From: Thermodesulfobacteriota bacterium
Lineage (GTDB): Bacteria; Desulfobacterota; WTBG01; CAIYCZ01; CAIRTM01
Direction: 5' to 3'
Assembly: GCA_028278025.1 (NCBI GenBank)
Contig: JANQFE010000049.1
Coordinates: 62,001 to 126,000 of the forward strand
Length of the DNA: 64,000 nt
A model generated the notes under the pieces. It saw only the letters and a program-made list of their open reading frames with translations, searched no databases and was not told the origin of the DNA. The stretch's first letter is position 1, and each line of letters starts with the position of its first letter. This document shows, piece by piece, positions 52,922 to 60,982 of this stretch. A program made the position numbers and the translations under genes.

Positions 52922-54022
52922 ATGGATATTATCCTGACGGTTTTAAAAGAATCCTGGCATATTCTCCAGGACTCCGCCCTGTTTATACTCTTTGGCTTCT
53001 TTATTGCCGGCCTGATAAAAGCTTTTCTCCCTGATGACTTTGTAGCCGGCCATCTGGGCAAGGGTAAATTTTTCAGGGTCATGAAGGCTTCTGCTCTGGG
53101 CGTGCCGATTCCCCTGTGAAGCTGCGGGGTTGTCCCCACTGCCGCAGGTCTGCGGCGTCAAGGAGCAAGCAAGGGTTCTACCGCAGCATTTTTAATCTCT
53201 ACACCGGAGACCGGTGTTGATTCAATCGCAGTAACCTATGCCCTGCTGGACCCCATCATGACAGTGCTGCGACCGCTTTCCGCTTTTATCACAGCAACGC
53301 TTGCAGGCATTTGTATCGACAAGATTGATAAAACCGCCCCGGACAGGCTGCCGGACGCTTCCACCTGAGCCGACAATCATTGCTCCTGCGGGCCGGGAGC
53401 ATGCAAGCAACCGCTATTGCACAAGCTGTCCGACGGATTTTCCTATGCTTTCAATGATCTGCTGGGAGATATCGGCAAGTGGTTTTTAGCCGGCGTGTTG
53501 ATTGCCGGAATCATTTCCGCTTTTGTTCCGGGACAGTTTATTGAAACGCACCTTGGCGAAGGTTTCCTGCCCATGCTGGTCATGCTCATTGTCGGCATCC
53601 CCATGTATGTATGCGCAACCGCCACCACGCCCATAGCTGCAGCCCTGGCTTTTAAAGGTCTGTCACCCGGCGCAGCCCTGGTGTTTCTGCTGGCAGGTCC
53701 GGCCACCAATGTTGCCTCGCTAACCGTAATTACCAAAATCCTGGGCAAAAAGGCCACGGTGGTGTACCTGGCATCCATTGCGGTCTGCTCTTTGGCCATG
53801 GGAATTGCAGCTAACTATCTGTACGCATCCTTAGGTATAAGCGTAACCGGCTGGGTTCACAAAAGCTCGGTCCACGATCATGGTATTCTTTCCAATCTTT
53901 TTCCGCTAATCCTGCTGGCCCTGATTATATATACCCTGCTGCGTCAACACCTGTTTCAAAAACCCGTATGCGAATGCGGCCCTGATCATGACCATCAGCA
54001 TGACCATGGTCATTCCCAGTAA
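52922..54022 (+). CDS. SO_0444-type Cu/Zn efflux permease, probable selenoprotein with two UGA codons
   Basis: 366 residues when two in-frame TGA codons (53117-53119 and 53366-53368) are read through; the frame is otherwise open from ATG 52922 to the TAA at 54022. The first TGA gives PIPL-U-SCGVV, exactly at the Cys of the PLCSCG motif of this permease family. The second gives DAST-U-ADNHCSCGPGAC, in a Cys-rich cytosolic loop where family members have several Cys. Both are followed by plausible bacterial SECIS hairpins. The remainder has about eight spans in two related halves (LFGFFIAGLIKAFLP; GVLIAGIISAFVPGQF; MYVCATATTPIAAALAF; a family Cys replaces Cys in PMYVCAT). The His-rich tail (CGPDHDHQHDHGHSQ) should bind metal. 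A pseudogene with two nonsense changes is the main alternative; both changes at Cys positions and both TGA argue against it. Confidence 0.75.
53117..53157 (+). promoter_or_regulatory. Candidate SECIS element 1
   Basis: After the first UGA (53117-53119), GCCGC-AGGTCT-GCGGC (53141-53156) forms a five-base-pair stem with a six-base loop starting 27 nt after the UGA. The ten bases GCAGGTCTGC at the tip are identical to the tip of the E. coli fdhF SECIS hairpin as I remember it, including the GG/U of the loop that contacts SelB. A lower stem (CTGCGGG with CCCC) is also possible. This supports selenocysteine insertion. Confidence 0.65.
53366..53401 (+). promoter_or_regulatory. Candidate SECIS element 2
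   Basis: Second UGA at 53366-53368. TGCTCC (53381-53386) pairs with GGAGCA (53396-53401) around a nine-base loop with three consecutive G, about 22 nt from the UGA. The distance fits bacterial SECIS elements, but the stem is shorter and the loop is not as close to a known one. Confidence 0.4.
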
Positions 54023-54052
54023 AGGGTTTAGTTCTTTCTCCTTTGTGCTGCT

Positions 54053-54231
54053 CTAGAACATTTCTCTTGTTTCTATAGCCCGTGAGCACTGCGAAGGCTG
54101 CGGCAGTGCGAGCGATGGACGATATGGTAATTTCCGGATATTTCAGCGAACACATAGCCGCAGGCAGTCAAATTGCATCAGCCTTCGCAGTGCTCATCTG
54201 TGCGGCTACGCTTTTTTGCACAATGCTCTAA
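54053..54231 (+). repeat. CTAG-type palindromic element, copy F
   Basis: 179 bp, CTAG (54053-54056) to CTAA (54228-54231), terminal repeat YTAGARCATT. Arm GAGCACTGCGAAGGCTGC pairs with GCATCAGCCTTCGCAGTGCTC. Core: GGCAGTGCGAGC, 32 bases, CAGCGAACACATAGCCGCAGGCAGTC. It lies between two convergent genes; the minus-strand gene's stop codon falls within its right end. Confidence 0.8.
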
Positions 54232-54671
54232 TGGTCTGCAGCCGAAAACGCTTTCAGCTTCCAGAACGTAATGCTTGATGTGAGCAGTGCCACACAGATG
54301 GACAAATCAAGACCGCAAACTAAACAGAGAAAACCGAATTTTCCTGCTGCGGCCCTGGACATCCACGCGCCCGTGGGGATAATAATTGCTAAAAATATGA
54401 TCATACCGGGTCGGAAGCACTGCCAAAGCCTGGGTTGTTTAAGAGCCTTGATCCTTTTAATGTTTTTCTCACAGCTGTGAAAAAAAATAAAACGGGCCTT
54501 GATTAATCCGACTGCAACTCCCAAAAGAGGTGCAAGAAAGACCCAGATAGATTCCGGGTTGATTGCATAAGCACCCCGAGCCAGGGAGCCGCCCTTGAAC
54601 AACAGGGCAATCCCGCCGGAATACCAAACAAACGCGGCCAGGAGCATCACCAGACGATTTGAAACTGCCAT
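54228..54671 (-). CDS. Small integral membrane protein (147 aa)
   Basis: Start at ATG 54671, with GAGGAGGG upstream (a GTG lies one codon before). Three to four predicted spans: LVMLLAAFVWYSGGIALL, IWVFLAPLLGVAVGLIKARFIFF, MIIFLAIIIPTGAWMS, and GLDLSICVALLTSSITFW. No family is recognised. Basic loops (SCEKNIKRIKALKQPRLW) face the cytoplasm. It is downstream of two other envelope genes on the same strand (54764, 55384). Confidence 0.55.
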   Translation of the reverse strand: MAVSNRLVMLLAAFVWYSGGIALLFKGGSLARGAYAINPESIWVFLAPLLGVAVGLIKARFIFFHSCEKNIKRIKALKQPRLWQCFRPGMIIFLAIIIPTGAWMSRAAAGKFGFLCLVCGLDLSICVALLTSSITFWKLKAFSAADH

Positions 54672-54763
54672 CACACAATCCCTCCTCTAAAAAAAACTTT
54701 GAGAAGCATCATCCCGGGCCCCGGTCACCACACGGGACCGGGGACGTGCAGGAGCCTTAAATA

Positions 54764-55330
54764 TTAATCCTTTTCCCCGACGATGTATTCACCTTCAAAA
54801 TAAATGGATTCGATGTGAATCCCCTTGACGCCTGCATAGCCGGGGTATATTTCCCCGTACACCTCTATAGTACGTCCCACCATGGGAGTCTGGGTCGACC
54901 ACGTAAACAGACCTTCTGCTTTCTGCTGCTTGGTCAGCACCCGCGGCATGCGATGGGCCTGTTCGCTTTGCGTGACCCGCTCCCCTTTGCGGGGGCACGG
55001 ATAATAGAGAGTCCCGTCCTCTGCCAGCAGAAAAATCTTGCTGTTGCGCTCGGCGCTCTGCTTGGCGGCATATAACTCTTCGGCTGTGTAGGGCTTACCG
55101 AACGGTCTGTTCTGCGGCTCTGTGGTTCCGTTAAAAAAAGAGTTTCCTTCAACGAATACACCCTTAACGGTTTTTCCGGCCTGAGAAGCGGCCCAGAAGG
55201 TTTCTTCCATGGCCTTTATTTTTTCTGCATACTTTTCCTTGTGCGTCTTTTCCTGCTGTTCTTCGGCCTGAACAGACCCTGCCAGAACCAGGCTTACCAG
55301 TACGGTAATTATGAATTTCCAGTACTTCAT
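54764..55330 (-). CDS. Exported protein of unknown function
   Basis: 188 residues from ATG 55330 with AAGGAGG; the frame runs further up to 55384. Signal peptide MKYWKFIITVLVSLVLAGSVQA, then a Glu/Lys-rich helix. The rest has strands including VEGNSFFNGTTEPQNRPFGK, FLLAEDGTLYYPCPRKGERV and MVGRTIEVYGEIYPGYAGV, which look like an OB-fold. No family is recognised. Directly after a seven-span membrane protein gene in the same direction. Confidence 0.5.
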   Translation of the reverse strand: MKYWKFIITVLVSLVLAGSVQAEEQQEKTHKEKYAEKIKAMEETFWAASQAGKTVKGVFVEGNSFFNGTTEPQNRPFGKPYTAEELYAAKQSAERNSKIFLLAEDGTLYYPCPRKGERVTQSEQAHRMPRVLTKQQKAEGLFTWSTQTPMVGRTIEVYGEIYPGYAGVKGIHIESIYFEGEYIVGEKD

Positions 55331-55383
55331 GATGACCTCCTTATAAAAATAAAAAACGGGTGTGCGATCGCCCGTAAAAAACA

Positions 55384-56259
55384 TTACATTACATCGTTTG
55401 ACTCAATCATTTCCTGTTTTCTCCCGCGAAGATCTCTTACGATAAGATAGGTAGAAATAGAAAATCCGGCGATAATCACCGACATGATCGGCCAATTGAT
55501 GTGAACCCAAGGCTCCTTGAGCAGGCCCCACTTGGCCAGAATCTCCACATCGTTCCACAGAATCGTCACCGTTGGAATGGCATAGCGCAGGTTGGCGCCG
55601 AACTTACCGTAACCCAACAGCTTGTAGGTCAGATAAAAGAACACGGAAAAAGAAGCGAAGAACAACATATAAGTAAACCAGGAATGGGGGCCGAAAAGCT
55701 CCGGATCATAGGCGATCATCAGCAGCACGTAAAAAGTCCAGGTGACCATGATGTACTCAAAGGCGGTGCGCGGCCCGTAGTTGCCGATCTTTCCTGTGGC
55801 AATGGCCTTGGTGCGCATCAGCCCCAGGGTCCTGCGCAGGAAAAAGATAAAGTTACAGCGTACGCTTTCCTGGTACAGCAGGTAGGTAAAAACCATCAGA
55901 AGCATCATGAACGTCCACTTCATAAGACGGTACTCCGGATAGCTGCCGTTCCAGGTATAGCAGACGCCCATTCGCTCTCCACCGTACATCAGGCTGTATT
56001 CAAAAGAAAACCACAACCCCAGCCCGCCGAGTGTGCCCCAAAAGCTTTGCCACCCGTCTGATTTCATCCACCGGGTCAGGTAGATGATGACAAATCCTGT
56101 AATGGCCATCTGCCAAGCAAAGGTAAACTTGTATGCCGGATTGTATTTTTCAATCAGCACCATGACAATGTGGCCTATGGCCGACAGGCCGAAGATCCAC
56201 ACCAACGACACAGCGGTATAAAATATGGACTTTACCGAAATAATAGGTTTTTTTGCCAT
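55384..56259 (-). CDS. Multi-span membrane protein of unknown function
   Basis: 291 residues from ATG 56259 (AAGGAGA); a longer frame begins at 56289. About seven to eight spans, starting SIFYTAVSLVWIFGLSAIGHIVMVLIE and ending WPIMSVIIAGFSISTYLIV. Aromatic-rich: GGLGLWFSFEYSLMYGGERMGVCYTWNG and the WTFYVLLMIAYDP span. No family recognised. Followed by the exported 54764 protein and probably cotranscribed. Confidence 0.6.
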   Translation of the reverse strand: MAKKPIISVKSIFYTAVSLVWIFGLSAIGHIVMVLIEKYNPAYKFTFAWQMAITGFVIIYLTRWMKSDGWQSFWGTLGGLGLWFSFEYSLMYGGERMGVCYTWNGSYPEYRLMKWTFMMLLMVFTYLLYQESVRCNFIFFLRRTLGLMRTKAIATGKIGNYGPRTAFEYIMVTWTFYVLLMIAYDPELFGPHSWFTYMLFFASFSVFFYLTYKLLGYGKFGANLRYAIPTVTILWNDVEILAKWGLLKEPWVHINWPIMSVIIAGFSISTYLIVRDLRGRKQEMIESNDVM

Positions 56260-56333
56260 TTTATTTCTCCTTAAAACAAATGTAAACAATAATTCTGTTC
56301 AAGCCTTGCAGCGTAATGTAATGCAAGCAAGAA

Positions 56334-56639
56334 TCATAGGATAAGTATTACGATGGCAAGGAATAAAAGAATGGTGGATACTATTATCGTTAAAAAAAGA
56401 GGAATGTTCAGGGTCTCTTCCGGCCGGCAACTTGCAGCCGACTGGTCATTTGCCGACACCACCGAGAGGTTGGAAACTGGATACTTTTTACCCTGCGTGT
56501 CGAAAGAATCTTTATGTACCTTAGCAATAACGTTTCTGTTAACATACCCCTGACTTATCTTACTAACCGCAGGGCACATCATCAGGTAAATGAAAGTAAT
56601 GATGAGAAGTACTATCGGAAATATTTTGCGTTTCGGCAT
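56334..56639 (-). CDS. Small membrane protein, paralogue of the 16854 gene
   Basis: 101 residues with two hydrophobic segments: IFPIVLLIITFIYLMMCPA at the N-terminus and LFLTIIVSTILLFLAIVILIL at the C-terminus. Between them is a polar region with VIAKVHKDSFDTQGKKYPVS. The start and the xKDS motif match the gene at 16854-17150, which has a single hydrophobic segment and a different end. No ribosome site is seen. Confidence 0.5.
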   Translation of the reverse strand: MPKRKIFPIVLLIITFIYLMMCPAVSKISQGYVNRNVIAKVHKDSFDTQGKKYPVSNLSVVSANDQSAASCRPEETLNIPLFLTIIVSTILLFLAIVILIL

Positions 56640-57222
56640 AGTATAGCTTTATGCAATTCAGCAATTATTTTGTTATTCTCTTTGCGAGTGATGGGTGCCC
56701 TCCAGGGGTGCAGAGTACTCAATGCTAAAGCCGCAGTCGGTATAGTGCAGAAGGATTTTATCGCCTGTGGGGTCTATACGAACACATTCATTGTTAAATG
56801 GCTGATCCAGCAAACTCCATCCAAATTGTAGAGCAAAACCAATAAGGGGTTAAAACACTGGTCCGATATTTTAAATATTTGATCTTCTAATTATTATATA
56901 TTTTAAATTTCTTATATTCAAATTATTCAACTTAATATTATTATTAATTTATAATAGTTTGATTTTCGAAATATATTTTAAAATAATCTATTCCCATCCC
57001 CCTGTCAAGGATTTTTTAACAGGGTGTCATAAGGACCGGCAAAGGCTTCACCGCAGTTGATTTTTTGATCCTGCCTTTTTATAAAATTAGATCTATCGTT
57101 CACTCTATTTTTTCACTGGACATATTTTGGTCAGATATCATAGTATAGACCTTCCTTAGATAATTCATGCATATTACAGCGTGCAGGTATTACAGACCTA
57201 AGCAGAGGGGGTTTACGCTACA
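56640..57222. other. AT-rich intergenic region without genes
   Basis: About 580 bases, with an AT-rich block at 56870-56990. A hairpin CCCTGT/ACAGGG at 57000-57024 has a 13-base loop but no clear T-run. No RNA gene, promoter or coding frame could be supported. Confidence 0.5.
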
Positions 57223-58740
57223 ATGATGAAAAAAACCGGTTTTGATAATGAGCTGTATTTAAAGGAACAAACAGCGGCAATTCTTGACCGCACAAAAAAA
57301 TTCGACAATAAGCTGTATCTTGAATTCGGAGGTAAGCTGCTGTTTGATTATCATGCCTCCCGTGTTTTACCCGGCTTTGACCCCAATGTAAAAATGAAAC
57401 TTCTGCAGGGGTTTAAGGATACGGCTGATATTATTCTCTGTATTTTTGCCGGCGATATTGAACGAAAAAAGGTGCGGGCGGACTTCGGCATTACCTATGA
57501 TACCGATGCGTTAAAGCTCATTGATGATCTGAAAGAATGGGGCATAGACATAACTGCCGTCGTGATTACCCGCTTTGAAGATCAGCCGGCAGCAAAAGTG
57601 TTTAAAAACAAGCTGGAGCACCGCAATATAAAAGTCTATGTGCACCGCTACACCAGGGGATATCCCACTGATGTGGATTTAATAGTCAGTGATGAAGGCT
57701 ACGGGGCCAATGAATATATCCAAACCGAAAAGCAGCTTGTTGTTGTCACCGGCCCCGGTCCCGGCAGCGGCAAACTTGCTACCTGCCTTTCCCAGCTGTA
57801 TCACGAGTATAAACGCAACATTCATGCCGGATACGCGAAATTCGAGACGTTCCCGATCTGGAACCTTCCTCTAAAACACCCCGTAAATATTGCCTATGAA
57901 GCGGCAACAGCCGACATTCAGGACTATAACCAGATAGACCCGTTTCATTTAGAAACGTACCGGGAAACCGCCATCAACTATAACAGGGATGTTGAAGTCT
58001 TTCCGGTACTCAAACGCATCCTTGAAAAAATATCGGGTTCAAAGTCTATGTATAACTCCCCTACCGATATGGGCGTTAACAGGGCCGGATGTGCCATTAC
58101 AGACGATGCCGCCGTGCAGGAAGCCGCCAAACAGGAGCTTATCCGCAGGTATCTGCGATACAACTGCGAATATGTGTTGGGTTTTGTCGACCGGGATACT
58201 GTTCAGCGAGTTGAGCTTCTCATGAGTGAACTCAACATTCATCCCAATGAACGCGTGGTAATTGCCGATGCCAACAAAGCTGCTGTTACGGCTCAAGAAA
58301 AGAAAAAAGGCCATGACGGTATTTTTTGCGGAACAGCCCTTGAGCTTCACGACGGTACCATAATAACGGGATGTAATTCCCCTCTCATGCATGCTGCTTC
58401 GAGCCTCGTAATAAATGCCATCAAGCACCTGGCGGACGTGCCGCAAAAAATGCACCTGCTGCCGCAGAATATAATCGAATCCATCGCAAAATTCAAGAAA
58501 GGTGTCCTTAACGCCAAAAACGCAAGCCTGAACCTGGAGGAAACCCTTATCGCTCTGAGTATCAGCGCAATGTCAAACCCGGCAGCCCAGCTTGCCATCG
58601 GGAAACTCACTGAGCTGAGGGGGTGTGAAATGCATATAACCCATATTCCCACAAGAGGTGATGAGGAAGGTCTGAGAAGGCTGGGAATTAATGTTACCAG
58701 CGATCCGAACTTTTCCAGTAAAAATTTATTCATAACGTAA
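57223..58740 (+). CDS. DUF1846 family protein
   Basis: 505 residues, normal length for the family (about 500). Motifs: FDNELYLKEQTAAILDRTKKFDNKLYLEFGGKL (in pieces), FDYHASRVLPGFDPNVKMKLL, ITRFEDQPAAKVFKNKLEHR, GPGPGSGKLATCLSQLYHEYKR with a P-loop-like GPGSGK, GMNRAG-type region read as MGVNRAGCAI, and ITGCNSPLMHAASS. Members are oligomeric proteins of unknown function, with possible nucleotide binding. Cotranscribed with the hisF gene (18 bases). Confidence 0.9.
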   Translation: MMKKTGFDNELYLKEQTAAILDRTKKFDNKLYLEFGGKLLFDYHASRVLPGFDPNVKMKLLQGFKDTADIILCIFAGDIERKKVRADFGITYDTDALKLIDDLKEWGIDITAVVITRFEDQPAAKVFKNKLEHRNIKVYVHRYTRGYPTDVDLIVSDEGYGANEYIQTEKQLVVVTGPGPGSGKLATCLSQLYHEYKRNIHAGYAKFETFPIWNLPLKHPVNIAYEAATADIQDYNQIDPFHLETYRETAINYNRDVEVFPVLKRILEKISGSKSMYNSPTDMGVNRAGCAITDDAAVQEAAKQELIRRYLRYNCEYVLGFVDRDTVQRVELLMSELNIHPNERVVIADANKAAVTAQEKKKGHDGIFCGTALELHDGTIITGCNSPLMHAASSLVINAIKHLADVPQKMHLLPQNIIESIAKFKKGVLNAKNASLNLEETLIALSISAMSNPAAQLAIGKLTELRGCEMHITHIPTRGDEEGLRRLGINVTSDPNFSSKNLFIT

Positions 58741-58758
58741 CCAAAGGGGAGGATAGTT

Positions 58759-59523
58759 ATGGAAACTATTAAAATAATGCCCTGTCTTGATATGAAAGAC
58801 GGGCGGGTTGTTAAAGGAATTCATTTTGTCGACCTTCGTGATGCAGGCGACCCCGTGGAAAATGCGCAATTCTACCAGCAGGAAGGTGCCGATGAGCTGG
58901 CAATGCTGGATATAGCAGCAACCCTTGAGAACCGCAAAACACGTCTGGAATGGGTTAAGAATGTTTCCGCGGTTATTACTATACCGTTAACCGTCGGCGG
59001 CGGTATTGCAGGCCTTGAGGATATAGAGCTCGTTCTGGCGGCCGGTGCTTCGGCGGTATCAATGAACAGCGCCGCGGTAAAAGACCCCTCGCTTGTTTCT
59101 GAAGCAGTCAAAAAATTCGGTAGTGAAAAAATTGTTATAGCAATCGACGCCCGCAGGAACGCTGCAATGCCTTCCGGCTTTGAGCTGGTTGTTTCAGGCG
59201 GCACAAAGCCCGTTGCAAAGGACGCTATTGAGTGGGCCGGGCAGTGTGACTCTCTCGGGGCAGGTGTTGTTCTGCCTACCAGCATGGATGGAGACGGTAC
59301 GCAAGACGGCTATGATCTAGAGTTTACCCGGGCCATTGCAGATGCAGTCAATGTACCGGTAATTGCTTCGGGGGGAGCAGGAACTCTTGAGCATTTTTAC
59401 GAAGGGGTGGTCCAGGGTGGAGCCCGGATAGTGCTGGCCGCCTCCGTATTTCATTTCCGCACCCTGTCTATTAAACAGGTGAAAAGTTACCTGGAGGAAA
59501 AGGGGCTTAACGTTAATCTGTAG
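58759..59523 (+). CDS. hisF: HisF: imidazole glycerol phosphate synthase cyclase subunit
   Basis: 254 residues, TIM barrel: MPCLDMKDGRVVKGIHFVDLRDAGDP near the N-terminus with the catalytic Asp in CLD; VGGGIAGLEDIELVL; IDARRN with the second catalytic Asp; VVLPTSMDGDGTQDGYDLEFTR; ASGGAGTLEHF. Standard length, GGGGAGG site. It stands away from other his genes, and follows the DUF1846 gene. The LTSMDxDGT motif reads PTSMDGDGT here, a small deviation. Works with HisH, whose gene is not in the window. Confidence 0.92.
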   Translation: METIKIMPCLDMKDGRVVKGIHFVDLRDAGDPVENAQFYQQEGADELAMLDIAATLENRKTRLEWVKNVSAVITIPLTVGGGIAGLEDIELVLAAGASAVSMNSAAVKDPSLVSEAVKKFGSEKIVIAIDARRNAAMPSGFELVVSGGTKPVAKDAIEWAGQCDSLGAGVVLPTSMDGDGTQDGYDLEFTRAIADAVNVPVIASGGAGTLEHFYEGVVQGGARIVLAASVFHFRTLSIKQVKSYLEEKGLNVNL

Positions 59524-59531
59524 CTTTACAC

Positions 59532-60695
59532 TTATTTACATAATAATATATCTGCCTCTTCAAAAAGCCGTTTTTCAATCCTGTTCATAAAAGGAAGGCC
59601 GAGAGTAGCGTTAGTCAACACAACAACCCCAACCCCATCTGATGGCCTGAAAAACATCTGTGTGGCAACACCGGGATCAGCACCATCATGACCCCAGTAG
59701 ATCTCGCCCGCTGTTTCCTTGCTGTACCAGCAGAGGCCCTGGGCAGCGTCAATATCTGGATACTGGAGCGTAAGCATCATCTGCACAGTCTGCTCTTCAA
59801 GCAGCTGTACTTCATTGTATGTCCCGGCGTTTATAAAACAGAGCAGAAAATAGGCAAGCTGGGTAACGCTGGTGCGGATAGTGCCGCTGGGATAGTCCGG
59901 GTAGCTGTAATGGCCGGGCGTCCAATACCCCAGCAGCGGCACATGCAGATAGGGTAAAGCGATATGAGACACATCAAGCCCCTCTAGAAACCAGCCGGCC
60001 TCCTGCATGCCAAGGGGTTGAAAAATGTTTTCCGCACAATATTGGTAAAAAGGCTGGAGGGTAATGCGTTCTACAAGGTACCCTATCAGCATAAACCCGA
60101 TATTGGAATAGTTATAGCCATTACCGGGCTTATAAACATAGAAATTTCTTCTCAGGTACTCTTGCCCGCCGGGGGTAAAGTAGGATTCAAGGAATTCGCC
60201 GATCTCGCTGTCCGGATCGCCTTTTTGATACATGCGCATATAAAAAAGCGGATCCTTTATGCTTGATGTGTGTGCTAACAGCATCCTGAACGTCAGGGCT
60301 TCATCGGGAAAGAAGGGATTTCTTACACTGAAGGGCAGATACTGGTTTATATCGTCATCAAGCTCAAACAGTCCCTGTTCATACAACTGCATCAGTGCTG
60401 CTGCTGTCACTGTTTTTGATATTGAAGCAATCATGAACAGGGTGTCCGTGGTAACCGGCACACTGTTTTCCACATCAGCCAGTCCATATCCTTTGCTCCA
60501 GCAGATCCGGTTATCTTTAACAATCGCTGCAGCCAGCCCCGCTACATTACGCGCCTGCATATGCTTCAGGATAAATTCATCCAGCGCTTCTTCACTTGCA
60601 GCGTATGATAGACCTGTACCTGCACCGGTGCTTATGAGAAGAAAGAGAAACAGGCTTATCCATGGAAACTGAACATGAATTCTTTTACGATCCAC
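59532..60695 (-). CDS. Exported serine hydrolase, class C beta-lactamase family
   Basis: 387 residues, GTG start with GGAG upstream, and a signal peptide or anchor near 11-31. Catalytic SxxK is SISK (Ser91-Lys94), the second motif YxN is YSN in the NYSNIGFMLIGYLV segment, and the third motif is HDGADP (H-x-G). These are the penicillin-binding-protein/ beta-lactamase class C family used as esterases or D-peptidases. Not a lactamase by any specific evidence. Single gene on the minus strand. Confidence 0.85.
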   Translation of the reverse strand: MDRKRIHVQFPWISLFLFLLISTGAGTGLSYAASEEALDEFILKHMQARNVAGLAAAIVKDNRICWSKGYGLADVENSVPVTTDTLFMIASISKTVTAAALMQLYEQGLFELDDDINQYLPFSVRNPFFPDEALTFRMLLAHTSSIKDPLFYMRMYQKGDPDSEIGEFLESYFTPGGQEYLRRNFYVYKPGNGYNYSNIGFMLIGYLVERITLQPFYQYCAENIFQPLGMQEAGWFLEGLDVSHIALPYLHVPLLGYWTPGHYSYPDYPSGTIRTSVTQLAYFLLCFINAGTYNEVQLLEEQTVQMMLTLQYPDIDAAQGLCWYSKETAGEIYWGHDGADPGVATQMFFRPSDGVGVVVLTNATLGLPFMNRIEKRLFEEADILLCK

Positions 60696-60982
60696 TGTAA
60701 AGCTCCTTTCTCCTTAATCTGGAATTTTCAGGGACAGGCTACTAAATTACGGTAGTGCTTTTCTATGTACCAGTATACTCAATTCCCCGTGAATGCAACA
60801 GTTTTTGACATGATCCCGAGGCATCTTGTGCACCTTGAAAAAAAGATATTGTAATCATTTTCCGCTTTATAGTGAACACCCCCTTGTGAGAATTCAAAAC
60901 AGTAACAAAGCAAACAGTGCAAAATGTAAAATTGCAGTTTGCATGACACAGATTTTTCCTTTTAACCTCTTAAGCTTTGTTC

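Noticed and set aside
52922-54022. Pseudogene reading of the permease because of two in-frame TGA stops
   Set aside because: Both stops are TGA, lie at or beside conserved Cys, are followed by hairpins, and the frame has no shift. Decay would more often give mixed stops and indels. Kept as the alternative explanation in the feature.
57000-57024. Hairpin CCCTGT/ACAGGG as a terminator
   Set aside because: 13-base loop, no T-run, no gene ends nearby on the + strand.
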